This document shows positions 35,907-47,728 of a stretch of 64,000 nucleotides of DNA, piece by piece (the first letter of the stretch is position 1; every line of letters starts with the position of its first letter). A model generated the notes under the pieces. The model did not search any database and had not been told where the DNA came from. It was given only the letters and a program-made list of their open reading frames with translations. Source of the DNA: Gaeumannomyces sp. JS-464 (lineage: Eukaryota; Ascomycota; Sordariomycetes; Magnaporthales; Magnaporthaceae); NCBI GenBank assembly GCA_002197995.1, contig NGZR01000001.1, positions 4,650,001-4,714,000 of the forward strand, in the 5' to 3' direction. Position numbers and translations under genes: made by a program.

Positions 35907-36891
35907 GGCTCGTTTGCGGGATGCTGCAAGGTCCCCTGCGGATAGCCTACGCTTCCCCAGCGTAGCAGATGTGCCCGACAACGTTACAGCTTCGGCGTCG
36001 GAATCGTCTTGCTGACGCCGCGTAGTAGTGATAGAGACGCCAGGCTTCACCACGATCCAGGTGGTATTTAAACGCAAATGAGGTGGTATGGGGGCGCCCG
36101 TGGTGGACAGGCGAGCAATGTCAGTATCGGCAGCGCAGGTTGCAGGTTGGCAGGTGGGTTGTTTGTAGCGGCGGAGGAGTGGGACGCATATGTTGTCATC
36201 CACCACCAAGTTCCAAGCTCTACCCCTCCCAGCCGACTCGACACCCCACCCAGCACGGGCGGTCGATGCACACGCGCTATATGTACCGTGCACAAGTTAC
36301 CTCCTTTTGGTGGGGATAGATCGACCGTCTGCACGAGCTCCAAAGCGGCTCTCTTCACTCCAACCAGAAATGAGTGAATCATCCAAATGTGCGGTTTTGA
36401 TCAGGCAGCCGCGGCCAATGCCCAGAAATCAGGCAGTTCCGGCCCAGCCTTCCGCCCCGAAGGACAGTCCGGTCTAGCCCTGCCATCACTGCTTTGTATC
36501 AAATGACTGTCGCCATACAAACTTGAACGGCTTTCTAATGTACGGGCCTCTTTTCTAGAGCTTTCTGCCTCGACATTCCAGACTTGCTCAGCCAGCTCAG
36601 TCAGCAATTCTTGCACCAAGGGCTTGCCAAGTGGAGGCAATGCCCCACCTACGACATCAAACGCCGATACCCGGCCGGCGATTTGGTGATTGCCGTGTGC
36701 CGCGGGTGCCAATTGCAACATGCCTTCTTTGCGACATCAAATATGTACCTCGGTACCTCCGCGGGTGGCTTTTGTATGTAATTCAAAGTGCCGGAGTTGA
36801 ACTCCAACCCAGCAAGAAGCGCACCAACCTGTGTCTCTCATCTGGCGCTCCAGTCGCTCCGTAAACCCCAATTTCTACCAACACACTCAAA
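35907..36891. other. Divergent promoter region, UBA1 / cysteine synthase
   Basis: Contains the open frame continuing UBA1 upstream (35907 to about 36050, minus strand). The rest is promoter-like DNA with no further supported gene. Confidence 0.55.
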
Positions 36892-38141
36892 ATGCTCCGC
36901 CATGGCACCCGCAGATTTACCACGGCGAGCACACTGAGGGCGGCTGTTGCGGCGGCGGTTGAGCCGGCCCAGCATACGTTGAATGTCTCGAGGGCGCAAG
37001 GGGTCGCAAAGGGTCTGACTGGAGGTGCGCGAGCCGGGAATCCCGTCCATAGCCTATGCATTTCTCCTTGAAGCGCCGCACCTGCAGGAACCAGGTGCAC
37101 CCCGCAGCGCAAACAGACCAAGCCTGCTAACACACACACTTAAGCTATCGGCAACACGCCACTGATCCGGCTCAACAAGCTGTCGGAGGAGACCGGGTGC
37201 GAGATCCTGGGCAAGGCCGAGTTCATGAACCCGGGCGGGTCCGTCAAGGACCGGGCCGCCCTGTACGTAGTCAAGGACGCCGAGGAGCGCGGCCTGCTGC
37301 GCCCGGGCGGCACCGTGGTCGAGGGCACGGCGGGCAACACGGGCATCGGCCTGGCGCACGTGTGCCGGTCGCGCGGCTACAAGCTCGTCATCTACATGCC
37401 CAACACGCAGTCGCAGGGCAAGATCGACCTGCTGCGCCTGCTGGGCGCCGAGGTCTACCCCGTGCCCGCCGTCGCGTTCGAGAACCCGGACAACTACAAC
37501 CACCAGGCCCGCCGCCACGCCGAGCGCCTCGACAACGCCGTCTGGACCAACCAGTTCGACAACACGGCCAACCGCCGCGCCCACATCGAGACCACCGGCC
37601 CGGAGATCTGGGCCCAGACCGGCGGCAAGGTCGACGCCTTCACCTGCGCCACCGGCACCGCCGGCACCCTGGCCGGCGTCACCCGCTTCCTCAAGGACGC
37701 CAGCAGCGGCGCCGTCAAGGCCTTCCTGGCCGACCCTCCCGGATCCGTGCTGCACAGCTACATCACTAGCGGCGGCCGCCTGACGGAACGGACGGGGTCG
37801 AGCATCACCGAGGGCATCGGCCAGGGGCGCATCACCGACAACCTGCGCCCGGACCTGGAAATGCTCGACGGCGCCCTGCACATCAGTGACGAGAAGAGTA
37901 TCGAGATGGTGTACCGCTGCCTCGACGAGGAGGGGCTCTACCTGGGGCCTCGTCGTCTCTCAACGTCGCCGCCGCCAAGGAGGTCGCCGAGCGCCTCGGC
38001 AAGGGCCACACCGTTGTCACCATGCTTTGCGACGGCGCCTACAGGTATGCCGACCGCATCTTCTCGCGCAAGTGGCTCGAGGAGAAGAGGTTGCTGTCGG
38101 CCATCCCGAAGCACCTTGAGAAGTACATTGTCCTGCCTTGA
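36892..38141 (+). CDS. Mitochondrial cysteine synthase (Mcy1-like)
   Basis: PLP-dependent O-acetylserine (thiol)-lyase family, making cysteine from O-acetylserine and sulfide. Exons 36892-37024 and 37145-38141; about 376 residues after repair. The first 45 residues form a presequence rich in Arg, Thr and Ala without acids ([18 protein letters not shown]), so import into mitochondria is likely. The PLP Lys is about residue 79 in [11 protein letters not shown]; the cofactor loop reads [10 protein letters not shown], the variant seen in yeast Mcy1/YGR012W-type proteins rather than the PTSGNTG of bacterial CysK. Further family blocks are [19 protein letters not shown] and [13 protein letters not shown]. 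One frame break: a G short in the run 37944-37947, after DEEGLYLG; beyond it the protein continues in another frame to HLEKYIVLP. Upstream is the divergent UBA1 gene. Confidence 0.92.
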
Positions 38142-38534
38142 AAATCTTCTTCTTGGATACCTTTATAAAACCCCATGTGCGAACGCTGCTGTTGCTTTAT
38201 CATCACCAACACAAATGGCATCATACCGCAATATTTAACCGCCGCAAATATCTGCAATGTCTGCTATCTCTTGTATACATGTACACAAGTACATCGACAT
38301 CTAGGTAGAGGGATGGAGAGTGTGAACAGCACAAGAGAAAGAGAAGAAAAAAGAATAATTTAGACATGACTTGTTTTTACAACAGACACCCGATTAGGAC
38401 TGTCTGGTTATGGTCGAGCGACCACTGCCGCCCAGGGCCAAATGGACCCCGGGAGCTCTCTTATCTTTGCGTTCGTTTCTCCTCTCCACCCCCCTTTCAA
38501 CCCACAGTAGCGCCCCGGCTATGTTTGCCCCTGT
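38142..38534. other. Convergent 3' intergenic region
   Basis: Short stretch between two stop codons. AT-rich and UTR-like, with nothing else recognised. Confidence 0.65.
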
Positions 38535-39855
38535 TCATTTCTCTGAAGGGGGCAAAACGTGGTTTGTGCCAAACAAGATGTCATATGTGAGGCGGCCAGT
38601 GTTCTGTTTGTCAGGCGACTGTGATAAGGCATTGTTGACCTCGTCAGAAGTCAGATCCCGCCGGGACTCGAGCTCCGCCGCGAGTTCCGGCCCAACAATG
38701 CCCATAGCAAGGTCCAGCGCGGAAAGGGCAAGGGCTCCTTCGCGGACGATGCTGTTGGGGTGTTCGAGGAACGATGAGATCTTCTTGTCGCTTGCGTCCT
38801 TTCCCGGGTGCATGCTCTTGAGACCCTTCCCTGCCGGCCAGCGCTTTACGAGGATGCTGGCCAGCTGCGTGACACGTTTGCGCAAGGCATCGGTCTCCTC
38901 TGCTGGCAGCTTATGCTTGGCGACAAGGGCGGCGGCGAGGTGCAGCTGCGCAATGACCCACTTAGGGTCGTCACGCAGGGCGAGACCACTCGGCTGATTG
39001 TGTAGGCGCGCGGCCGGTTGGTGTTCAGGCAGCTGCAGCATCTCAACCACCATATCAGCCCAGCGGAGAGCCCTGCGGGTAAGACCTGCGTCTGGCCAAG
39101 CCTTGCGCGCCGCCGCGGCAGCTGAGGCCTCCGCAAACGAGGAGGCCTCGAAGCCAGCGAAGGCCTTCCACTGCACCCAGTACATGATCTCGGCGACCAG
39201 CTCCGAGTCGTCCAGCTTGAAGCCCGTGTCGGCGACTTGGCGGGCGCATTCGATGACCGTGAAGATGCGGTCCTGGGTGCCAGCCCGACGGGCCAGCTTG
39301 GTACGGTCGCCCTGGGCGGGGTTCCACCACTGCATCCTGGCCATGCGGTGCAGGCCCACGAGAAGGCGCGGTAGGTTCGCCCAGTCCTCCGATGTCTTCA
39401 TGAGCTTGATGGCGTCCATTGTCGTCTTGCGCAACTCGGCCAGGTCCTTATGCCGGTCCGTGTAGAAGAATTTGTGCACCTCGCCGTCAATGGTTACCGT
39501 CGGCGGGTCGTTCTTGAGCTTCTGTGCATCTCGCGCCCGGTAGATCCTCTTGCGCTCCTCGGGCGAGAGGTACATGGGCAGGATGCGCTGCTCTCGCAGC
39601 ACGTTGAGCAGCGAGTCGAGCTCGGTCGAAGATGTGGGTGTAAAGGTGACGACATGCTGCGCTGTTTCTCACGTGAACTGGTTAGTCTGCTATTTTCAGG
39701 TAAGCCAAGTAAACGCACAGGGTGGCCGGGGCGGACCTACACTTGCGGGTTACCGGCGTGTGCGAAAACCACCTTTGCTGTGTAACGACGGGCCGAGCCA
39801 CAGGACCGCGCGGGGCTGCCGCCCTGAAGGCGGTACCAACTGATATCCTCGCCAT
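38535..39855 (-). CDS. Conserved-looking mitochondrial protein of unknown function
   Basis: I do not recognise this protein. Exon 1 (39855-39754) encodes a clear mitochondrial presequence (MARISVGTAFRAAAPRGPV, then TQQRWFSHTP). A 97-nt intron with an ACTAAC branch site leads to exon 2 (39656-38535). Total 407 residues, intact. The mature part begins with SSTELDSLLNVLREQRILP and is predicted from composition to be mainly helical, with a repeated feel (LPRLLVGLHRMARMQWW, ELVAEIMYWVQWKAFAGF, RRALRWADMVVEMLQLP), like helical-repeat RNA-binding or ribosome-associated proteins. No catalytic motif is seen. It shares a 366-bp divergent promoter with the gene for mitochondrial ribosomal protein bL19m, so a role in mitochondrial gene expression is a reasonable guess, no more. 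Confidence 0.8.
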
Positions 39856-40221
39856 TGCGGCAGTGTGTGCCTCTGTGCGCGTGTGTGCGGCCCGGCAGAG
39901 GCGGACTGTGAGGAGACCTGGGGAGGCTGCCTCAAGTGGTGATAGCTTTTTGCTGCATCACCCATTTTGTTCCAGTTCCCGCATTATATGGATCCGCTGT
40001 TGAAGAAGCGGACGGGCGGAATAGTGGGGTTATGGGGGTGACACAGCCAATCAATGCATCAAATTGACACAGCTGTGGGGGCTCTGCCGGGCCTGCACAC
40101 ACACGTGAGCCAAGCCAATTGGAACTTTTCGACTTCACCTGCCGACGAGGCTCAGCGTCTTGACAGCCGGGTCGGGGATCGAGAAATTCCAGCACACACG
40201 ACGGGCGCGTGCGCACCAGCC
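39856..40221. promoter_or_regulatory. Bidirectional promoter, unknown mitochondrial protein / bL19m
   Basis: A 366-bp ATG-to-ATG gap between two divergent genes that both encode mitochondrial presequences. Shared control is inferred from spacing; no specific binding site was identified. Confidence 0.5.
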
Positions 40222-41076
40222 ATGAATTCCGCGTCCTTAAGGCGGCCTCTGGGCTGCCTCAAGCACAGTCTGCGCCAGGCCCGCCAACAGAGGCTGGGCG
40301 CCCCTCGATTCATGACCACCGAGGTCGCCTCGACAACAACAACCACATCCGGCTCCGGCTCCGGCTCCGGTTCGGCGTCCTCCGAGGCCGCACTTCCACC
40401 ACACACATACTGTCAGTGCTCCTCGGCTGCCAAACAGCTAGCCATCTTCCCCGACGGCCGAGCCCCATCTGCTCGCGCGAGCTCCCGCTGACCCCTCTCC
40501 TCCGTCGGAAACCCCCCACCCGCAGTCGGCATCCGCAAGGGCCGGCAGACAAACAGCTTCCGGACCGGCTTCGCCGTCTACACCCCGCCAGACGTGGCCC
40601 GCCCTTCGACGACCGACCCCATGACGGCCTTCGACAAGCAGCAGATCGCGGCTATGGACCCGACGGGGGCGCGCTCGCGCCTCTTCGACCGCCACTCGCC
40701 CGACTCGGTCAAGGTAGGCGACGTGCTCATGGTGACGACGCGCCGCGCCGCCGAGCCCTTCTCGGGCGTGTGCATCTCGATCCGCCGCTCGGGCATCGAG
40801 ACGGCCGTGCTGCTGCGCACTGCCCTCACCAAGGTCGGTGTCGAGATGTGGTTCAAGGTCTACAGCCGCAACGTCGTCGCCATCGACATCGTCCAGCGCA
40901 GGCCCAAGCGCGCCCGCCGCGCCCGCCTGACGTACATGCGCCAGCCCAGGCACGACCGCGGCAGCGTCGAGCAGATCGTCGCCGCCTGGCGCAAGTCGAG
41001 AAACGTGCTGCGCACCCGCGCCGGCGCCCAGGCCGCCGCTGCCAAGAAGGCATCAGGCAAGGGCAAGAAGAAATAG
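40222..41076 (+). CDS. Mitochondrial ribosomal protein bL19m
   Basis: Large-subunit mitoribosomal protein of the bacterial L19 family. Exons 40222-40411 and 40526-41076; 246 residues, intact. The N-terminus is a presequence rich in Arg, Leu and Ser (MNSASLRRPLGCLKHSLRQA), then a Ser/Gly/Thr linker containing a (GGCTCC)-type codon repeat. The splice joins HTY to FGIRKGRQTNSFRTGF in phase. The L19 core reads VGDVLMVTTRRAAEPFSGVC, SIRRSGIETAVLLRTALTKV, then VEMWFKVYSRNVVAIDIVQR, and the C-terminal tail is Lys/Ala-rich (KKASGKGKKK). bL19 sits at the subunit interface in bacterial ribosomes. Confidence 0.93.
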
Positions 41077-41783
41077 GGCAGTAACGGGTAAAAGGAGGAG
41101 GGTTGAATTGGCCGAGCCAAATGGGAGTGGGGACGAGAGTGAATCTTCACCAGATAACCCGCCATGCAGCCGTACCTTTCCGGGTATTGGTCATTTAGAA
41201 ACCACTTTAGTGTATAACAACAGTCGGTGGCATTGTGCAACATCGATAAAAGGATCTTAGATAGCAGTTCACATGTCCTTTCAAATCAGAGATGGTCAGG
41301 AAATGGTGTTAGGCCGTTCGCCCTCACATAAATTTGCTTGAGACCGGCGAGAAGAATCCCAAGGGGACAACGCACAAAAAAGGATGGAAATAGTCACTTG
41401 AGCGTCGGACATGAAACATTGCGGCATGCTCCAAGTATTTTGGGGAGAAAAAGAGAAAAATTGCGCGAAAGGCCGTTTCAACTAGGATAATACTAGTGTC
41501 GTTTTTAACCGAAAATGATTCTAGGAAGCTTATAACCCCTGATGTCAGGATGACCCTGTTGCCTATCCCACTTGCCCCCTGAACTCCGCGCTGTGTTCAA
41601 ATCCCATAGCCTTCTTCTGCCTAGTGTATGCACATGATGCTGTTTTATCGGAAGGCCGCCAACTCGGTGTAATAAAATAATTATGCTGACAAACAAGGAT
41701 GGTGGAAAAGAATATGTTTTGTACCGTAACGCCATACCACAAAACAGCCAGCCCAGCCACTGTCATTGCCACACAACCCTCCC
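41077..41783. other. Convergent intergenic region
   Basis: Between the bL19m stop and the Trk stop. No supported frame on either strand. Confidence 0.6.
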
Positions 41784-44715
41784 TCAGGGTCTTGGGCTAA
41801 CGGCAGCTGGCCTTGGGCTGGCCGAGGGGGTTTGGTCCAGAGTCTCGATACGACGCACTGCAGGCCTGCCAACCCCAAGATGGTCATGATCCAAATCATC
41901 CAGGTGAGGGGTGGACATGGACCTCACCGACGTGAAAGTTGCGATATTGTGGTGATGCGGCGTGTGGTGGGGACCGGGATGGAGGAGCTGCGAAAATATG
42001 TTGCTGTTGGTACGATCAATGCTTCGACTGCGCATCCGCCGGATGGACGGCGTGCCTTGGTAGTGGGCGCCCGTGACATGGGTGCCTGTCGAGATGGCCG
42101 ACATCCTGCGGGCCAGCCTCGCGTCCTGAAGCTTGGCCTCGGCAAGCGCCTCCTCGTTCTTATTGCGTGAGTCGCCCGGCAGCAGGACGGCACGGTCGAG
42201 CCCATAGGGCAGCCCACGGTGGCGGCCTCGAATCTGCATGGCGATGATAACGACCTTGCCGAAGGTTGTAAACTGCGACACGAGCGATGCGTTGATGCCC
42301 GTGTACCCCGGCTGAGACCGACGGTTCCGTAGGCGCACTGATGAGCTCGAACAGGACTGCAAACATGGAGAAATCGCCCTTCTGCAGCCGGTCGCCCTCA
42401 GAGAGGGAGAGGAGGAAGAAGCCAGCTGCGATATACCACAGATCGAACGACAGCTGTCTCCTAAGATGAGAACCAACATACGACAGGTCAGAGCCATTTT
42501 TGCCTTCCTCTTCCATACCGGAGCTGTCGTAGACGCCCAGCGAGCTCTCTTCGTAAACGTTGGTGCGGCGGACCGAGATGGCAATCGGGAAAATCGAGAT
42601 ATACATCATGATTAGATATGATGTCTGAACGGCCGGATGAAGTTGCGGATATGTTGACGCTTGCGAAGCCAGCCGTCCTCGTGGACGCGGCCTGGAACAC
42701 GCCATTAAGAATTTTGATACCCGTAGGCATGTCGTATACAGGACCGCTGCCAAGCTGTATAGCGCGCAAAACACTCGAGTCAGCATCGTGTCTTGTGAGT
42801 TTTTCAAAGCCAACAGTTAGGTCCCACAAAGACCGAGGAAAGTGAAGGCAACCTACATCCAAAACGATGAAGAAGATTAGGTCGATGCCGTTGAGCAAGA
42901 TCAGGATCCCAAACAGCCACCAAGTGGCTCCGGCGGGGAAGAGGAGAGTGAAGCAGCGCCTGGGATGGTCGAGCAGGAACCTCAGCTCCTCCCAGAGCCC
43001 ACTGCGCTGGGGAATTATCCTTGACGTCAACCAGATGATGAACCGCAGCATGACGGGGAACCCAGTGTTGCCAATGATTATGAGGAAGCTCATGACCAGG
43101 AGGGGGAAGACAGCCGTGTTGAAAGAGACCATGCTGTCGGGCGTGAGTGTGAAGCCTAGGTCCATGAAGGCCGAATTCGCCATGAAAAAGCCCCACCACG
43201 TCCGGCTCTGCGACGCTGCGTCCACGACGGAGCCGTACCGGTCCGTGAGACGGATCCAAGGGAGCAGGCACACAACTCCGAGAACGGAAAAGCCGACAAA
43301 GTAAAACATCAAGACCTTGGCTAGCGCCTTCAGGGACCGGTATTCAATACCGCCCACCTCATCACGTTGTTCCTCCGACATGCCCGCGAAATTCGAGTTG
43401 CGGCCAATCGTGGGCGTCCAGCTGAGGTACGGCGTGCCCTCAATGCCCTGGTCATGACTGAGGACCCGGCGGAGGCCGCTAAGCTGCCGCTTGCTAGACT
43501 GCGGCCGTGGGTGCCGTTGCCGGCCCCGGGTTTCGTCGTCTTCGTCTCCGCTTCGCTGTGACTTCTTGCTCTTGAACATGCGCGGGGTGCGGAACGTGTA
43601 AAGGGGAGAGAAGACATTTTTGATAACCTCGAGGTCCTCGGCCATCTCATCCCGTCTTGGCGGCTTGGCTGGCTCTTCGATCATGATGGTCTGGTGTCGG
43701 GGCTGAGGCGCCTGGTGCTGAGAGTCACCGCTGAGTCGGCGACCTCGGGGCGACTGGTGATCCGTCTCCGGCTCGTTGTCTTCGCTGCTGCTGCTGTTGT
43801 CAACCCTTTGCGGGGCCATGCCACGCTCCACGTCTCGGGGTCCAGGAATGCGCAGGGTTTCGTCCTCGTTGCGCTGACGTTCCAAAATGGCCAGATGCTC
43901 TTCGGTAGTCCGAGTTGTTGGTAGGTTCATGGTGTCATCGTCGAGTGCGTCACTCCGCTTGACCGTCGCAGCAAATTTGATGTCTCGAAGCCGACCATCG
44001 ATAGTCCGGGGCGCAAGAGGATCCACGTCCTCGTCTGGTAGGCGCAGGGAGGGGCCGCTGCCTGAGCCATTCTGTCCCGATTCTTCCGACACGGCAGGGA
44101 GGACGACGCCGTCGTTGGCGATCCTCGTATTGCCACGCCCATGCATAACTCTAATGTCATCCACGTTGACAACTTGCTCGGCATCACTGGTGTGTTCAAA
44201 AACAGACTTGGGCCTAGACTTGGAGATCGTGCCCCGACGCCTCCTGGCCTCCTTGACAATGTGCATCATGCGCTTCTCGAACCAGTAGAGGCGCAAGAAT
44301 ACAACGCAGGCATTGACGGTAATAGGGCTACACATCATGGCCTGTACGTAGAGGACAGCCTGCTGGAAGGTGTTCAGCATGTTGACGTCGATCGGATTCA
44401 GCCCGGCCTGTGTGGACGCCCCACTCGAGAAGAAGAGCGAATCGATATACGAGACAGCGCCATTGCCCGATGCATAGAGCAGAATGGAACCGAGAAAACG
44501 ACTCGTCCAACAATGTAGAGATCTGCGCACGCGCTCGTTAGCCGCGTGATTCCTTTCCCATGAGGTCGGGCCTTCCAGGGCTGGGGCGAGGGAGCGTTTT
44601 TGCTACAGTGCGTGGCGGTGATAAAGTTGAAGTGTGCCGTCTTGCCGAGAAACGAGGGCTTCAGGTTTTTGATCTGGGCCACGAGCCAGTCTTTGACGCC
44701 CATGCGGGTCACCAT
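41784..44715 (-). CDS. Trk-type potassium transporter
   Basis: Plasma-membrane K+ uptake protein of the fungal Trk1/Trk2 family, built from four membrane-pore-membrane units. Exon 1 is 44715-44607 (MVTRMGVKDWLVAQIKN...), an 84-nt intron follows, and exon 2 begins at 44522. The four pore segments are visible: SGASTQAGLNP, MANSAFMDLGFTLTPDSM, FQAASTRTAGFA and FELISA(x)YGTVGLS, each with the filter Gly. Between units 1 and 2 lies the long charged cytoplasmic loop of about 300-400 residues with Arg/Ser/Asp-rich stretches, typical of fungal Trk. The locus has several frame breaks: A run 44495-44498 (one short), 42648-42656 (one extra or two short), 42331-42337 and 42310-42311 (one short each). The stretch 42856-42792 looks like a 65-nt intron (GAT|GTAGGT...ACAAG|AC) but does not close the frame; unspliced, the frame does close. 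An alternative start at 44703 is possible. Confidence 0.88.
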
Positions 44716-46393
44716 GGTGATGTGCCTAAACAGGCTGCCGCGAGGCTGCCCACCAGACGCAGAGAGTCCTATGGTAGGACTGAAGGAGAGCCGAGCGGCG
44801 AGCAGGAAGTTGCTACGTGTGTAGGTCCCAGTTCGGGGTGGTCAAATCGCCGGATCGCAGCCGGGGCTTCGGTACCGGTGATGGTTGAGGCTGAGGTTAT
44901 GATGTAACGAGATGGGATCTATGCGGGCTGGTGGTTGGGCTGTAGATCTTCATGATGGTGCAGCTGGCAGGAGGTCCGACGTTCAGTAGTCAGTGCGGTT
45001 CAGCAGGTCCATTGTTCTGTCGGAGATAGGTGGTCGGGTCAGATCAAATTAGGGCGTGATATATAAAGTCAAGTGGTAGGTAGGCTGCATTTGAAGGGCG
45101 TCTGGTTGCGCAGTGGTCCGAAAACGGCAGAGGACAGAAGCGCGTGAGGAAACGGGCGAGAGAGGGCCAGGTTTGGAGTGCGGAGATTAAGATGTGTGTG
45201 ATGGCTCGGATCCAAGTTTATGTCGCGGACTCTCGGGATGGACAAGGGGAAGGAACGCCAAGAAATTTGCTCGCAAAAAAGAACGGACAGCAGGCAGGGG
45301 GTGAGGCGCGCCGCCAGGGATTGCCAGCCAAACGCGTCAACGATTCCCCGCCGAGAAGGGGGAAAGAACAGGTGAATATTGGAAGTCTTTTGCGTTCCGC
45401 AGACACAGCGCAGGCCCACTCTGCGACGCAATAGCTGCCGCAGCGGCTTGGCACCAGACCTTGGGTGGTGGCTTTGATCGGGGCCATGGAATTCACTAGC
45501 GGGCGCCGCCACCCTCTGGGCACGTGCAGCCGGCACAGGGAGTGCAGGCATTGGATGGGGTGATGGGCGGAATCGGGTCTGCATGCAGGTCAGTTGTTTG
45601 TTCGTCAGTCCAATCCCTCCGCGGCACGGGGGCGACTAGCAGTGCTGCGATGCTGACAACTTTTCCGTTTTGGAACCACGCATGGGGCCCGTGCTGCGAC
45701 CTGTGTCGAGGGTGGCAGTGGGTGGGGACGATCAATCTCGACAACGGGCTGCAGCGCCCGCTGCGCCTCGCTGGGGTGTGCGAGCATGCATGCTGATCCG
45801 TGCCATCCATGCAACGCAACACGCGCGCCCCCCCGTCTGCCACCCTCTTGGCCTACCTTGTGGCCTCGGCCGCTCGGGTCTCTAGATCCTTGGAGCCGCC
45901 CGCGGCAGTGGGCCAGACCGTCCGTTGCTTTCTGGGCCAACTTGGCCCTTCCATGGCAGGAGGCGCGACAGGAATACAAGGAAACGCGAGATCGGCACAC
46001 GGCCGCCCAGACCTGCCTGCCCGCCCACCATCCCACGTTTATGCTTGGCGATGCGGTGCGGACGAGGCAGATGAAACTCGGGCAGCCCCAGACAGGAGCA
46101 AAATTTCCTTACGGCACTTGCACCGACAAAGGAATCCATCCAGGGGCACCCTCCGCCAGTTTGCTATGTTTGCCCTGTTTGCCATGCCTCCGCTGTTAGA
46201 ACCCTATTCTGGCCAAAAACAAAACGCCCAAAAGTCATGTGCCTTCTACCCCAGGTTCCAAGTCCATCAGCTTTCAAACTGGAACGGCAAGGTGGACCGG
46301 CTGCTATTCTCCTCAGTCATCCAATCATTCATGCAATGCGATGATGATGGAAGGACGTTCGAAGCAGCATGCTATTAACCTAACACACCATGC

Positions 46394-46412
46394 GTAGGTA
46401 CCTAGGTACTTA
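46394..46412. repeat. TAGGTACCTAGGTA microsatellite
   Basis: Short overlapping TAGGTACC/CCTAGGTA motif, the same family as the tracts at 26447, 47709 and 53501. It is self-complementary. Confidence 0.75.
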
Positions 46413-47708
46413 CCAACTTTGCTTTCCGACGGCTAGTAGCCATACACCCTAACCGATCTCCAAAATTTCCCCAAGGGGTAAACACTTGCTGGCACGCTTC
46501 CAATGATGATATCTGACGAAACAATATGGATGGGAAGGGCAAGCAAGCATGAGAACAGAACAAGTCACCATGCCTTATCAGATGCGCCACCGTCTGCGGT
46601 TGCCAGACGTCGGACGCGGATGTTTGCGGATCACGAAATGAACAGCGATCGGATCCCGGCCTTTCCGCACGAACCAGGCCCTTTCTTCCCTTGCTGATAA
46701 CAGCAGGAGCGGCGGTTGTCCCCCTGGAAACCGGTGACGTGAGCGGGATTGCGGCATCACGAAGCTGCGCAACACGTTACTCGCGCGCCCTCACGGGCCA
46801 GCGGCGTTTCCATGCACGCCCTGCTAGGCTAAGCATATGTGCACCGATCCGCCACTTCGTTTTTTTGTCCGCGCTTCCGTCGGCCGTTCAACTGTGGCTA
46901 TTTCAGCACGTGTGCTTGTTCGCCTGTATCATCCGACCAGTCGCCGAAGGTGAGCTGTTGTCCTCCCCCTTGCTTTGAGCCTTGGCTCACATATGCGATC
47001 GGTATCAATCCCATCACCAGTCGAACGCGCGGTAGCCACCAACTAAGCATTGCTCGGGACGGCACCCAGCCCGCCTTGGCGGATCAATCATTTTCATCCT
47101 TCCCCGAGCCCAACCGAAAATTCCCGCTGTGGCTGGATCGAGCCCATCTGGCTGGCTCCCATGAACGTCCCAACAATTGTCCTCACCGACTTGAAATGCT
47201 AGTCGTTATTCGCCTTGTTGCACGACTCGAATCCATGTTGCTTCACCGATCAGGCGGTTCGTCGAAGCTGAGCTTACGAATACAACGAGTGCGAGGACGC
47301 ACGAGACCCCTGAGTTTGTACCGCCCACGTACGATTTGTGTGCCTCACTGCATACTTGCTGCATGGAAATATCGCGCCCCTATGTGCGGTGTACGAGAGT
47401 GCCCAGGTTGCATAGCGGATGCAACGCCATGCGCAGTAGAGGCGGCCAGCCGCGAGTCGCCTATACCTATGAAGCTCAACAGAAGGCGGCCCTGTTCACG
47501 TTGTTGATCTCTTGTTGCTGACTGGTCTCTGGCTCGTCTACTCAGGCATCACAGCGACAGAAGCTTACCTTGCCAGGATGCTGATAAGGTACTGTCAGAG
47601 TACATGTGCACCTCGATGTCGGTGTGCTGACCGCCATTCCATCTGGTTACACTATCTACCAGCACCTGGACCTCATCTTCACTATTCACGACATTTGCAG
47701 GCCAATTA

Positions 47709-47728
47709 CATGCCTACCTAGGTACCTA
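47709..47728. repeat. CCTACCTAGGTACCTA microsatellite
   Basis: Self-complementary intergenic motif of the TAGGTACC family. Confidence 0.75.

Noticed and set aside
37940..37950. Programmed ribosomal frameshifting as the cause of the frame changes
   Set aside because: Breaks occur at many unrelated short homopolymers, in different genes and directions, without a shared slippery heptamer or downstream structure.
45069..45584. 171-codon minus-strand open frame
   Set aside because: No motif, no codon bias, no splice or start context; chance frame in GC-rich intergenic DNA.
46839..47507. 222-codon plus-strand open frame
   Set aside because: Composition looks random and no domain is recognisable; kept only as a possible transcript to test.
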